Shown: piece after piece, positions 9,537 to 18,068 of the stretch
How positions within the stretch are numbered: the first letter of the stretch is position 1
Layout of the letters: each line of letters begins with the position of its first letter
NCBI RefSeq assembly: GCF_025963695.1
Contig: NZ_JAOQAH010000086.1
Location: 1-52,466 of the forward strand
DNA: 52,466 nucleotides
Source of the DNA: Segetibacter sp.
GTDB lineage: Bacteria > Bacteroidota > Bacteroidia > Chitinophagales > Chitinophagaceae
Reading direction: 5' to 3'
Made by a program: the position numbers and the translations under genes
Notes under the pieces: generated by a model
Databases searched by the model: none
What the model was told of the DNA's origin: nothing
Seen by the model: only the letters and a program-made list of their open reading frames with translations

Positions 9537-9785
9537 ATGAAACAAGGTCTTCATCCCGCAAATTATCGGTTAGTAGTTTTTAAAGATATGAGTAACGGTC
9601 ACAGCTTTTTAAGCCGTTCTACAGCCAACTCAAAAGAAACAGTACAATGGGAAGATGGTAACGAATACCCCGTTATAAAATTAGAGATCTCTAACACTTC
9701 TCACCCCTTCTATACTGGTAAAAACATGCTTGTAGATACTGCAGGTCGTATTGATAAGTTCAAAAAGCGTTACGCAAAGAAGTAA
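9537..9785 (+). CDS. rpmE2: 50S ribosomal protein L31, type B (zinc-free)
   Basis: 82-residue L31 of the type B form: MKQGLHPANYRLVVFKD at the start, the conserved SNTSHPFYTGK segment around residues 51-61, and the end DKFKKRYAKK. It lacks the CxxC zinc ligands of type A L31. L31 bridges the two ribosomal subunits. The gene has its own promoter and terminator and is monocistronic. The zinc-free form is the usual one in Bacteroidota. Confidence 0.97.
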   Translation: MKQGLHPANYRLVVFKDMSNGHSFLSRSTANSKETVQWEDGNEYPVIKLEISNTSHPFYTGKNMLVDTAGRIDKFKKRYAKK

Positions 9786-9807
9786 TTTGGTTTTAAAATT
9801 ATAAAGC

Positions 9808-9838
9808 GAGCCCCTCTCATCGAGGGGTTTAGTTTTTT
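9808..9838 (+). terminator. rho-independent terminator of rpmE2
   Basis: CCCCTC (9811-9816) pairs with GAGGGG (9822-9827) around a 5-nt loop, followed by a T-rich tract up to 9838. Confidence 0.85.
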
Positions 9839-9863
9839 ATACCACTATCAAAACATTATAAAA

Positions 9864-9921
9864 ATATTTGTAGAACAAGGCTTATAACCTGTTTCAACAT
9901 TGTTGTGTCACTCACTTGTAC
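9864..9921 (-). repeat. dispersed two-box repeat, copy A
   Basis: Read on the minus strand: box 1 GTACAAGTGAGTGACACAAC (9902-9921, identical to copies C and D), 22-nt spacer (9880-9901), then a weak box 2 (CTTGTTCTACAAATA). It lies between the convergent ends of rpmE2 and the DUF2809 gene, with box 2 towards rpmE2. Confidence 0.8.
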
Positions 9922-9992
9922 TCTATATCTTTATTCATCTAATCTTACCTCTTAGAGAACGACAGCTATAATTCGGCTTAATTTTTTTTGAA

Positions 9993-10409
9993 CTATACAT
10001 CATTTTCATCTCTTTTTATTCCAAAGAATAATTTCTCCAACAGATTAGCCATCACGACCGCAACTACAGCTCCCACCGCATAACAGACTAAGTCGCTCCA
10101 CAAAAAACCATATCCTAAAAGAAGACCAAAGGGATAAGTATGCCTGACTGTTTGAATCCAGGGTGCCTGGAACAGTTGAAGCGTTTCTATACATATACAA
10201 ATGAAGTAAGCAGCTATTGCAACTTGCCATAAAGGTTTACCGGGTGCAAGAAAACGAACACCAAAAAAGATGCAGGTTGCCGACAAGATATCTCCTCCAT
10301 AAGTTGCTAATATTGCTGGTAGGGTAGCATGGGTTGAGCGGGTACCAAGACCAAGCGGTATAGTAATTATGATAAGTAAAAAGTAAAGACACCGCTTATT
10401 TTTTGTCAC
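9993..10409 (-). CDS. DUF2809 integral membrane protein
   Basis: 138-residue inner-membrane protein with four or five hydrophobic segments (about 8-25, 32-50, 58-75, 93-110, 112-128). The pattern GLGTRSTH...YGGDILSA...ETLQLFQAPW...GYGFLWSDLVCYAVG matches DUF2809, also called the YjgA-like membrane family, which is distantly similar to VanZ. No biochemical role is established for this group. It is transcribed alone, towards a copy of the dispersed repeat. Confidence 0.8.
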   Translation of the reverse strand: MTKNKRCLYFLLIIITIPLGLGTRSTHATLPAILATYGGDILSATCIFFGVRFLAPGKPLWQVAIAAYFICICIETLQLFQAPWIQTVRHTYPFGLLLGYGFLWSDLVCYAVGAVVAVVMANLLEKLFFGIKRDENDV

Positions 10410-10751
10410 AGTTCTGTTTTTGTCGTGTTGCTACCTTCAGCAACGTTTGCATGAGAGTTATTAGAACGAAGCCGACTCGCCCTGCTCTGTTTCCTAAAAA
10501 GCATCGCGCTCTGTTACCTAAATAAGCGATAACTGCCGAAGTTAGAAAGGGGTTTTCTTATTCCTGGTAGTGCTTGGTGGTAAACAATAGGCACTTTTTT
10601 GCAAGCAGCAACAAGTGACATAACGATAGAGCGGAAGATGTTTTTGAAGCTAAGGAATGAAAGCGTTGTGTTGAAATAGAATGTTGCTTGCAAAGGTGGG
10701 CAATACCCTCTCAAACTAGATAAAGATGTAGGAGGTGAATGCCTATGCTGC
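10410..10751. other. gene-free stretch between the DUF2809 and DUF808 genes
   Basis: 342 bp without a convincing gene. It contains an imperfect tandem duplication of about 24 nt (10484-10507 and 10508-10530, both starting GCTCTGTT) and a 6-bp hairpin GTTGCT/AGCAAC near 10428-10445. An 86-codon open frame on the minus strand covers much of it but has no protein-like features that I recognise. Confidence 0.5.
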
Positions 10752-11693
10752 TTACATGTGAGTCCCCCTTGCATTTTTATTGCCGAAAACCTTTTTTAGC
10801 AGCACCACGATTTTTTCTACAATAAAACCTACCAACAGTCCGCCAATAGCACAGACCAGTACCTTGGCAAGCCAGGCCAATGCCGGTATATGGGCTAAAG
10901 CTTCTTCTAGGTCATGCAGTAGATGACTGGTAAACGGAATGCCATGGGCAATTATTTCGGCACCGACCCAAAGCATGGCTGCCGTACCCACATAACTTAG
11001 AATTCCCAGGAAGTGCGGCATAAACTTTACAATGCCGCGGCCAAATTTTTGAAGAGCCGGGTGAAATTTATCACGCGCCAGGTGTGATCCGATATCGTCT
11101 GCTTTTACAATGAGGCCAACAAACCCATACACTGCCACTGTAATAAAAACAGCCACGGCCAGCATCACCAAAACCTGGTTTAGCAGCGCCTGGCCAACTA
11201 CCTGACTGTAAGCAATGGCCATAATTTCTGCAGACAAAATGATATCAGTCCGCACGGCACCTGTAACACGTTCTTTTTCCAGTTCCTCTGGTGTAATGGT
11301 TATTGCCGCGTCACTTTGGGTGGGTACTGTAGGGTGTTTGCTAAACATAGCATGCACCTTTTCGTAGCCTTCAAAACATAAATAAGCACCGCCTAACATT
11401 AAAACTGGAGTAATAGCCCAGGGGGCAAAGTATCCCAGCAACAAGGCCGCCGGGCTTAGGATAAGCAGTTTATTTACCAACGATTTTTTAGCGATACGGT
11501 AAATAATCGAAAGTTCCCGCGATGGGTCGAGGCCCACAACATACTTAGGTGTAACGGCGGTATCGTCGATGACAATGCCCGACACTTTTCCGGTAGTTTT
11601 TGTTACCATGGCAGGCACATCATCCAGACTGGCTGCGCTTGCTTTTACCAAAGCTGAAATGTCATCTAATAAAGCAAAAAATCCTGAAGCCAT
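10752..11693 (-). CDS. DUF808 (YedI-family) inner-membrane protein
   Basis: 313-residue protein of the DUF808/YedI family, near the usual length. It opens with the signature ASGFFALLDDISALVKASA and has the conserved region GLDPSRELSIIYRIAKKSL around residues 74-92. Several membrane segments follow (about 97-125, 165-200, 225-250, 275-300). The function of the family is unknown. It appears monocistronic, about 340 bp from its nearest same-strand neighbour. Confidence 0.92.
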   Translation of the reverse strand: MASGFFALLDDISALVKASAASLDDVPAMVTKTTGKVSGIVIDDTAVTPKYVVGLDPSRELSIIYRIAKKSLVNKLLILSPAALLLGYFAPWAITPVLMLGGAYLCFEGYEKVHAMFSKHPTVPTQSDAAITITPEELEKERVTGAVRTDIILSAEIMAIAYSQVVGQALLNQVLVMLAVAVFITVAVYGFVGLIVKADDIGSHLARDKFHPALQKFGRGIVKFMPHFLGILSYVGTAAMLWVGAEIIAHGIPFTSHLLHDLEEALAHIPALAWLAKVLVCAIGGLLVGFIVEKIVVLLKKVFGNKNARGTHM

Positions 11694-11870
11694 ATTTCAA
11701 TAGTTTGCTACTTAATGTTCGTTTTAAAACTGCTAGGCATTTTTTCTCCCTTTTTGCCGGCAGCAAGTTAAGCGCAGCTTTTTAATTAACAAACTTCGTT
11801 CTGCCAACAACTGATTAAGCATGTGTGTAGACTTAAGGGAACGGGCGTACCTGATGAAGCAAGCACAAGA

Positions 11871-11928
11871 GTAAAAGTGTGCGACGCAACATTGGGTTAT
11901 TAGAATTTCTACAGTCGGGTACAAAAGA
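11871..11928 (+). repeat. dispersed two-box repeat, copy B
   Basis: Box 1 GTAAAAGTGTGCGACGCAAC (11871-11890), 22-nt spacer (11891-11912), box 2 AGTCGGGTACAAAAG from 11913. The spacer holds the small palindrome AGAATTTCT. It lies downstream (3' side) of the possible small gene at 11966-12238. The rest of the gap 11694-11965 shows nothing I can name. Confidence 0.75.
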
Positions 11929-11965
11929 ATAAAGCCTAACAATACCAGGGTCAGCAATATTCGTA

Positions 11966-12238
11966 TCATGCTTGGTACAGAATGTTATTAATATTAATGG
12001 TATTCCGAAAAGGCTTGTTTAAATCTTTATCGTAATAGCATTTGAAAGCGACTTTTTGACCGATTAAACTACTAAAACCTGCAGTCCTAATATTAAGCAT
12101 AAAGGTATTTTGTAACAAGCGCAGAATAAGCTTCACTAAACTTTTGTCATTATCCCCACTTAAATAGGCTACCTTTAGTTGCTTTCGAGGTTGTTTTGCC
12201 ATATCATAATAGTCCTGTTTATATCTGCTTGTAAACAA
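11966..12238 (-). CDS. small protein of unknown function (uncertain)
   Basis: An open frame of 90 codons; a more credible start is the internal Met at residue 13 (MAKQPRKQLKVAYLSGDN), giving 78 residues. The predicted protein is basic, soluble and of normal composition (pI would be high), without a signal peptide or membrane segment. I recognise no family. It is bordered by a copy of the dispersed repeat on its 3' side and diverges from the glycosyltransferase gene. It may be a real small gene or a chance frame. Confidence 0.35.
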   Translation of the reverse strand: MFTSRYKQDYYDMAKQPRKQLKVAYLSGDNDKSLVKLILRLLQNTFMLNIRTAGFSSLIGQKVAFKCYYDKDLNKPFRNTININNILYQA

Positions 12239-12354
12239 TTTTTACTTTCTCTATAATTCTGCTTTGCAAACAGACTGAGAATTTCTAATCGTATAGGTCG
12301 TAGATCATCTGCCTATGCTTTTACTCTTTTTAACTCATTAATAAATTTCAAGTT

Positions 12355-13557
12355 ATGGCTGCATCTGTTCTGCAATCTAAGATTCTCTTTATAAGTACTT
12401 TCCCTCCTCGTAAATGTGGAATTGCGAGCTTTACGCACGATTTGGTAAATGCCATTACCAACGAAATAGCGGAAGAAATGGTTATTAATATTTGCGCTCT
12501 GGATAAGAAAAAGAATGCCGATTTATACGAGTCGCCCGTTACTATGGTGATGGACGGACATTTATTGGATTCGTGTCTTGAAACCGCTAAAAAAATCAAC
12601 AAAGACCCTACTATAAAGCTTCTTTGCATAGAACATGAATTTGGTTTATTTGGTGGTGAGCTGGGTGAATATTTACTTGGCTTTTTATCGTTGATTGAAA
12701 AACCTTTCATCATTCGTTTTCATACGGTACTTCCTTCTCCTTCTGTAAAAATGTTACACATCGTTCAGTCAATAGGAATGCTTGCCGACAGAGTGATCGT
12801 GATGACTAAAAACGCCGCGAGAATATTGAAGGAAGACTATCAGCTAGGTTCGGATAAAATAATCATTATACCGCACGGAACACATGCAAACAGCACAAGA
12901 GATAGTGAGGAGTTAAAACTTAAATACAATCTCGACAACAAACATGTGCTTACCACATTTGGCTTACTGAGCCCTAATAAAGGAATTGAAAAGGGCATTT
13001 TAGCTATGAGGAAAATCAGTGCAAGTTTTCCTGATGCTGTGTATATTGTTTTGGGGCAAACTCATCCTAACTTATTAGAGGAGGAAGGTGAAAAATACCG
13101 CGACTATTTGCAACAGTTAATAGTTGATAATGGCCTGGAAGAAAACGTAAGACTGATAAATGAATATGTTCCTACAAAGAAACTGATGGAATATTTAACG
13201 TTGACAGATATATACCTTTTTACTTCAAAAGATCCCAACCAGGCAGTTAGTGGTACGTTCTTATATGCAATGAGCGCAGGTTGCCCGATTATTTCAAACT
13301 CGTTTGTTTTGGCTAAGGAAATGCTGGATGATAGAACAGGCGTTATTTTAACGCCGGGTAAGGATCATGAATTAGCCGAGAATGCAATCAGGATTCTTGA
13401 AGACCCGGAGCTAAAAAAAGAAATGAGTAATAATGCCTTTCTAAAAACAAGGAATACTACCTGGGAAAAAGTAGGTCAAAAGCATTCGAATTTATTTCTA
13501 AACATTTTGGAAGTACCCTTATTTACGCCGGAGTTAACTACTCAATACGTAAACTAA
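12355..13557 (+). CDS. GT4-like glycosyltransferase
   Basis: 400-residue cytosolic glycosyltransferase with the GT-B layout: an N-terminal Rossmann-like domain starting at ILFISTFPPRKCGIASFT (about 10-27, the acceptor-side glycine loop) and a C-terminal nucleotide-sugar domain from about residue 195 (TTFGLLSPNKGIEKGI). The usual EPFGLxxxEAMA donor motif is replaced by NQAVSGTFLYAMSAGCPII (about 300-318), as in a subgroup of Bacteroidota enzymes, so donor preference cannot be guessed. It precedes a helical-barrel protein, a second GT4 enzyme and a convergent GH130 gene, suggesting assembly of a small intracellular glycan. Confidence 0.88.
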   Translation: MAASVLQSKILFISTFPPRKCGIASFTHDLVNAITNEIAEEMVINICALDKKKNADLYESPVTMVMDGHLLDSCLETAKKINKDPTIKLLCIEHEFGLFGGELGEYLLGFLSLIEKPFIIRFHTVLPSPSVKMLHIVQSIGMLADRVIVMTKNAARILKEDYQLGSDKIIIIPHGTHANSTRDSEELKLKYNLDNKHVLTTFGLLSPNKGIEKGILAMRKISASFPDAVYIVLGQTHPNLLEEEGEKYRDYLQQLIVDNGLEENVRLINEYVPTKKLMEYLTLTDIYLFTSKDPNQAVSGTFLYAMSAGCPIISNSFVLAKEMLDDRTGVILTPGKDHELAENAIRILEDPELKKEMSNNAFLKTRNTTWEKVGQKHSNLFLNILEVPLFTPELTTQYVN

Positions 13558-13660
13558 AAAGTAGTGATTGCTTTTATGGGTGGGCATAGGTAGTGCTATA
13601 AACATTGTTGGGGCAGGTAAGCCGGCTTTTTATACTTCCATTGACGAATTTAAAATAATT

Positions 13661-13722
13661 GTACAAGTGAGTGACACAACCGGAGGTGCACAAAGAATTG
13701 ATGTCGGTTACCAAATAAAAAA
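13661..13722 (+). repeat. dispersed two-box repeat, copy C
   Basis: Box 1 GTACAAGTGAGTGACACAAC (13661-13680, identical to copies A and D), 22-nt spacer (13681-13702), box 2 GTCGGTTACCAAATAAAAAA (13703-13722). It sits in the 228-bp gap between the first glycosyltransferase gene and the helical-barrel gene, in the orientation of both. Confidence 0.9.
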
Positions 13723-13785
13723 CATGAGTTAAGAGGCGACTCTTAAGTCAATTACAATATTGCAATAAATATTAAAACAAAATTT

Positions 13786-14871
13786 ATGGAAACAGCAGAG
13801 GTATTAGTTCACTCAAACCCGCGTGTTCTTAAGAATAAAGACCTGCCACAGTTTAATTTTTCTCACATCAAAAGTCTTACAGATGATACCGGTATTATAC
13901 AACACGCCATATTCAATATACCAAACCGCAAAGAGGGATATTGTATAGATGATAATGCAAGGGCCTTATTGCTGGCTGTATGGGCGTGTAAGGATAAACA
14001 ACATTCGAGTGTCTTACCACTTCTACAGGTTTACTTAAGCTTTATTCACTACATGCAGACTGAGAATGGCGAGTTTAAGAATTTTATGAGTTATACTAAA
14101 GAAGCTTATGAAGAACGTGGCTCGGAGGATTCTTTCGGCCGCACCATTATGGCGCTTGGATTTCTTGTTAATGAAGCTCCTTCTCACCTGCTTAGTAAAA
14201 CAGGCGCCGATATTTTTGCGAAAGCATATAGACATATAGACCAGCTTGTTTCTATACGTGGCATTGCTAATTCAATTGTTGGCGTTTGCCAGTATATTAA
14301 ATACAATTACCCTGATGACGTGAAAAGAGACCTTGTGATAAAACTTGCCGACAAAATGGTTGGCATGTATGAAGCAAACAAGGACAGTAAATGGCATTGG
14401 TTTGAACCAGTTCTTACTTATGACAACGCTATATTACCCCTTGCTTTATTAAATGCGTACGAGGTTTCGAGCGATGAAAACTATTTGAATATTGCTTTAG
14501 AGGCTATGTGTTTTTTAGAGTCAAAAGTATTTCATTATGGGGTGTTAAGCCCAATCGGAAACCAGGGTTGGCTCAGGCGCGGAAGTGCTGCAGCAAGATT
14601 TGATCAACAGGGTATTGATGCAATGGCGATGGTTCTTTTTTATCAGCAGGCTTTTAGAATTACCCGAAACAAAAAGTACTTAAGCCGTATGTATCAAAGT
14701 TATTTATGGTTTCTTGGTACCAACGATCTTGGAGTGGCTTTGTACGACCCTAGCACTGGCGGATGCGCCGATGGGTTACATAGCGAAGGCATTAACCTAA
14801 ACCAGGGCGCAGAAAGCACTTTGGCATACTGGATTTCACATATGGTAGTAGCAGCGGCAATTGCAGAATGA
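13786..14871 (+). CDS. (alpha/alpha)6-barrel-like protein of a glycosyltransferase locus
   Basis: 361-residue protein without a signal peptide. The pattern FNFSHIKSLTDDTGIIQHAIF (positions 24-44; conserved cores FSHI and TDDTGIIQHA) and RKEGYCIDDNARALL is shared by Bacteroidota proteins found next to GT4 enzymes, and it also occurs as the C-terminal half of some glycosyltransferase fusions. The repeating helices and residues such as CIDDNARAL and the later W/H-rich stretch KWHWFEPVLTYDNA suggest a six-hairpin glycosidase or epimerase-like barrel. It overlaps the next glycosyltransferase gene by 4 nt (ATGA), so the two are translationally coupled. The activity is unknown; a role in trimming or processing the glycan is an inference. 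Confidence 0.72.
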   Translation: METAEVLVHSNPRVLKNKDLPQFNFSHIKSLTDDTGIIQHAIFNIPNRKEGYCIDDNARALLLAVWACKDKQHSSVLPLLQVYLSFIHYMQTENGEFKNFMSYTKEAYEERGSEDSFGRTIMALGFLVNEAPSHLLSKTGADIFAKAYRHIDQLVSIRGIANSIVGVCQYIKYNYPDDVKRDLVIKLADKMVGMYEANKDSKWHWFEPVLTYDNAILPLALLNAYEVSSDENYLNIALEAMCFLESKVFHYGVLSPIGNQGWLRRGSAAARFDQQGIDAMAMVLFYQQAFRITRNKKYLSRMYQSYLWFLGTNDLGVALYDPSTGGCADGLHSEGINLNQGAESTLAYWISHMVVAAAIAE

Positions 14872-15887
14872 GAGTAGCCATTTTAGCTCCTGTTACCTGG
14901 CGTACTCCGCCCCGTAACTATGGCCCATGGGAACAGGTAGCTTCTGTATTAACAGAAGGATTGGTAAAGCAAGGGGTAGATGTAACGTTGTTTGCAACAG
15001 GAGACTCTGTTACGCAGGCAAAACTGCAATCTATAAGGCAAAAGCCATTAGGTGAATTTCCCGGGGATGCGAAAGTTGTTGAATGCCTGCACATTTCTAA
15101 TGTAATGGAACAAGCCGAAAAGTTTGATATCATTCACAATCACTTCGATTTTCTTCCCCTTACTTATACAGGTTTAATCCGTACTCCGGTTATAACAACT
15201 ATACATGGTTTTTCTTCAGAACAAATTGTTCCTGTTTATAAGAAATATAACGCACGCACTTCGTATGTTTCTATCAGCGATAGCGACAGGCATCCCGACC
15301 TGAAATACCTGGGTACTGTTTATAACGGCTTAAACGAGCAACAGTTTGAGTTCGGGCAGGGAAAGGGTGATTTTCTTTTATACTTTGGCAGAATACATCC
15401 ACAAAAAGGAGCGTATGAAGCTATTCAGATAGCCATTCAATCAAATAAAAAACTTATCCTTTGCGGGCTTATACAAGAGCAATCATACTTTGATGAAAAA
15501 GTAGCTCCATATCTTAATGAATCCTCTGTCATTTATTTGGGTAATGCAGGGCCCGAACAGCGCAATCGATTACTGGGAGATGCAATTGCACTATTACATC
15601 CCATTGATTTTGAAGAACCATTTGGGCTAAGCGTAGCTGAAGCGATGATGTGTGGTACCCCTGTAATTGCCTTTAAAAGGGGCTCGATGAAAGAATTGAT
15701 TGTTGACGGTAAAACCGGGTTTTTGGTAGATAACATTGAAGAAGCAGTTGTTGCAGTTAAAAAGACCGCGGGTATAAAAAGGTCTGAATGCCGCGATCAC
15801 GCTATGGAGAAATTTAGCAGTGATACGATGGCATTAAGTTATATGAAATTGTATGAGCAGGTGGTAACGAACGCGAGTAATTTTTAA
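14868..15887 (+). CDS. GT4-family glycosyltransferase
   Basis: 339-residue cytosolic GT-B enzyme. The N-terminal domain opens with ILAPVTWRTPPRNYGPWEQV (the UDP/GDP-sugar transferase glycine loop region). The C-terminal domain has LYFGRIHPQKG (about 167-177) and the classical GT4 donor motif FEEPFGLSVAEAMMCGTPVI (about 246-265), with the two conserved glutamates. It starts inside the last codons of the preceding gene (ATGA overlap). The 3' end touches a copy of the dispersed repeat. The donor could be GDP-mannose given the GH130 neighbour, but the sequence does not prove it. Confidence 0.93.
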   Translation: MRVAILAPVTWRTPPRNYGPWEQVASVLTEGLVKQGVDVTLFATGDSVTQAKLQSIRQKPLGEFPGDAKVVECLHISNVMEQAEKFDIIHNHFDFLPLTYTGLIRTPVITTIHGFSSEQIVPVYKKYNARTSYVSISDSDRHPDLKYLGTVYNGLNEQQFEFGQGKGDFLLYFGRIHPQKGAYEAIQIAIQSNKKLILCGLIQEQSYFDEKVAPYLNESSVIYLGNAGPEQRNRLLGDAIALLHPIDFEEPFGLSVAEAMMCGTPVIAFKRGSMKELIVDGKTGFLVDNIEEAVVAVKKTAGIKRSECRDHAMEKFSSDTMALSYMKLYEQVVTNASNF

Positions 15888-15941
15888 TTTTGTTACAAGC
15901 ATTTGTGCTTGTGGCATCCTGGTTGTGTCACTCACTTGTAC
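15886..15941 (-). repeat. dispersed two-box repeat, copy D
   Basis: Minus strand: box 1 GTACAAGTGAGTGACACAAC (15922-15941), 22-nt spacer (15900-15921) and box 2 CTTGTAACAAAATTA that ends on the stop codon of the glycosyltransferase gene. The spacer and box 2 together form the hairpin ACAAGCA/TGCTTGT. Confidence 0.85.
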
Positions 15942-16189
15942 CGCAAATCTATTTTCAGCGTGCTTGAAACAGTTGGAATATATTGAAAAAGCGAAAAATA
16001 TGCGGTGGTTTTCAAACAATAGGCTGCAGAATTTCTTTTCTTAGAAATTAAGAGGTAAAAGACGAAACGGTTTGGATTATTTTATGCAGGTTTCAACAGG
16101 ATGGAATGCCATTATAAAATGGTACAGAATTATTAAATATGGGTTAATACTTTTCCTTCTACTCTTTAAGCGTCTTCTGGGCACTAAAA
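15942..16189. other. gene-free stretch between repeat copies D and E
   Basis: 248 bp flanked by two inverted copies of the dispersed repeat, in the 371-bp gap between the convergent glycosyltransferase and GH130 genes. It contains the hairpin AATTTCT/AGAAATT near 16032-16051 and no recognisable gene. Confidence 0.5.
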
Positions 16190-16248
16190 GTACAAGTGTG
16201 CGACGCAACAATGCTTAACAGAAATGCTGTTGCCGGTTACCAAAAAAA
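16190..16248 (+). repeat. dispersed two-box repeat, copy E
   Basis: Box 1 GTACAAGTGTGCGACGCAAC (16190-16209), 22-nt spacer (16210-16231) with the hairpin AACAG/CTGTT, box 2 GCCGGTTACCAAAAAAAC from 16232. This is the best match to the box 2 consensus. It ends about 10 nt from the 3' end of the GH130 gene. Confidence 0.9.
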
Positions 16249-16258
16249 CGACTTATTG

Positions 16259-17719
16259 TTAATTGCTCTTCAAAATCTCATCTAACAACTCGCTAAGCGA
16301 AACGGTTGCAAAAGATGAGGCATGATCAGATACAGCATAAGGTATAAATAATTTATTACCATGTATTATAGAGCCGCAGGAGTAAACAACGTTTGGTACA
16401 TACCCATCTCTTTCATCTTCGTTGGGTACCAACATTGGTTCTTTCAAACGGCCAAGCTCCCTGGTAGGATTATCAAGATCAAACAAACTTGCACCGAGGC
16501 AATATTTACGCATAGGCCCCACTCCATGTGTTATTACAAGCCAACCTTTTTCAGTTTCAATTGGCGAACCGGCATTTCCGATCTGCACGAACTCCCACGG
16601 AAATTTTGGCTGTTGCAATAGAGTTGCTTCTTCCCACACAAAGATGTCATCGGAGAACATGATATAATTATTGATGTTATCAATGCGCGAAAGCATTACA
16701 TATTGCCCGTTAATTTTGCGGGGAAATAATGCAAGGTTTTTGTTTATAGCAGCTTTTCCGTGAAGTGGAGCAATTTTAAAATGACAGAAATCGGTAGTTA
16801 TAATTAATTGGGGTAAAATAAAAGAACCATCATAAGCAGTGTATGTGGCAATGTATGTAGCTGAGCCGTCATCTTCAATAAATCGTACAAATCTCGCATC
16901 CTCAATTCCGTTCTTTTCGGTACGTGTTACAGGAAAAATAACACGTTCTGAAATGAGTGAGTCAGTTGAAAAATGCAATTCATAGTTTGTATTCACCCTG
17001 CCTAAAATGTCGAACCGTATCTTCTTTTTTTCAAAAGGAGCTTCTATTGTTAGCAAAGCATTTTCTAAAACATGCTCAATTTCTTTGTAAGAAAACTGAT
17101 CTTTCAATTCGTTTAAAATAGCAGTACCCAAATTTTCAGGCAGACTTATCCGATCTAATAAATTTTTAAAATCAGATTTGCTGTCTTTTTTTTGCTGCGT
17201 CATAACCCCCTCCCTTATAAACCTGCCGGATGGTTCAAGGTGTATCATTGCATTTTCATCCAACAACGCTTGTTTGAAAACGATGGAAGAAATGTGACTT
17301 TCGCCGGTGGCCCTAAAACTTATAATTACTTTTTTTTGTCCGATCCCTGCCCCACGTTGATCGGGATCTTCTACTATTGAAGGATTGAACAAAGCGGCTG
17401 CTTCAATAGAATACTCCATAGTAAAATAGGAACCAATAATCTGCTTTTTTTCTTCAGATAAGATAATTAGTTCCTCTTCTGTTATTAAGTAGTTTATTAG
17501 TTCGAAATGCCTTGTAAAAATTGTCTTTATATTTTTGTATCGTAACGAGAATTCATTTAAAACCTCGTGCAATAAATTACTTGCCTCATCTTCCTGCATG
17601 TGCAGTATTCTTTCGATAAGTGTTCTGGCACGTACATCGCCTGTGTTGAAAAATCTTGGAATTACTTTCTTATAATCTGGATTAATTCTTGAGTTAATTC
17701 TTGTAACAGATACTGGCAT
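16259..17719 (-). CDS. glycoside hydrolase family 130 protein (mannoside phosphorylase/hydrolase type)
   Basis: 486 residues: a helical N-terminal extension of about 190 residues followed by a GH130 five-bladed beta-propeller. Landmarks are NGIEDARFVRF (the family's catalytic Asp region, about residue 292-302), KNLALFPRKINGQYVMLSR (about 345-363), the GNAGSPIETEKGWLVITHG stretch and DERDGYVPNVVYSCG. GH130 enzymes cleave or phosphorolyse beta-mannosides, often beta-1,2- or beta-1,4-linked. There is no signal peptide, so it acts in the cytosol, which fits a phosphorolytic role on an internal mannoside. It converges with two GT4 genes and is followed upstream by a sensor kinase gene. Phosphorylase versus hydrolase is not resolved here. 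Confidence 0.9.
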   Translation of the reverse strand: MPVSVTRINSRINPDYKKVIPRFFNTGDVRARTLIERILHMQEDEASNLLHEVLNEFSLRYKNIKTIFTRHFELINYLITEEELIILSEEKKQIIGSYFTMEYSIEAAALFNPSIVEDPDQRGAGIGQKKVIISFRATGESHISSIVFKQALLDENAMIHLEPSGRFIREGVMTQQKKDSKSDFKNLLDRISLPENLGTAILNELKDQFSYKEIEHVLENALLTIEAPFEKKKIRFDILGRVNTNYELHFSTDSLISERVIFPVTRTEKNGIEDARFVRFIEDDGSATYIATYTAYDGSFILPQLIITTDFCHFKIAPLHGKAAINKNLALFPRKINGQYVMLSRIDNINNYIMFSDDIFVWEEATLLQQPKFPWEFVQIGNAGSPIETEKGWLVITHGVGPMRKYCLGASLFDLDNPTRELGRLKEPMLVPNEDERDGYVPNVVYSCGSIIHGNKLFIPYAVSDHASSFATVSLSELLDEILKSN

Positions 17720-18068
17720 TTTTGTTTACTTGGGATAGCTGACGAAGGTATGCTAATAACATCTCTAACCTGTTTATATAAAGGAATACCAGTTTTTTGC
17801 CAGAACTGGAAATACGCTACTATAGCTAACATTGGCTATTGTTTAAGCACCAGGCCGAATGTGCTGCATTTCTTCCAGTGCTTTCCGTAAAACACATTAT
17901 CTGTAGTCTCATTTGCAATAGGCCTATTGCAACAGGTGAAAAGGCGTTGGCGGTAGGAATGCATTTAACGTAATTAATGGTAAAGGAGGTGCATGCCGGG
18001 CGACACAACTGGCAGCTTTAGACAGCGACGGGAGTGCTTACTCCTTTAATGAATTAGCAAAAGCGAAA
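17720..18068. other. gene-free stretch with a 20-bp perfect palindrome
   Basis: 349 bp between two minus-strand genes. At 17913-17932 lies TTGCAATAGGCCTATTGCAA, a perfect 20-bp palindrome. A heptamer GCGACAC followed by AAC occurs near 18000, resembling box 1 of the dispersed repeat, but without a matching box 2. No gene is evident. Confidence 0.5.

Noticed and set aside
10514..10774. 86-codon frame on the minus strand
   Set aside because: It overlaps the 3' end of the DUF808 gene, has no protein-like features, and covers an area with short repeats.
11733..11969. 78-codon frame on the minus strand
   Set aside because: It contains copy B of the dispersed repeat, and its hydrophobic start is explained by AT-rich intergenic sequence.
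17826..18008. 60-codon frame on the minus strand and a plus-strand run of about 43 codons near 17943-18073
   Set aside because: Short frames in an intergenic gap with no homology that I can recognise; a decayed gene is possible but not shown.
17994..18030. A further possible copy of the dispersed repeat with GCGACACAAC
   Set aside because: Only the end of box 1 matches, the heptamer is a mixed form (GCGACAC), and no box 2 is found at the 22-nt distance.
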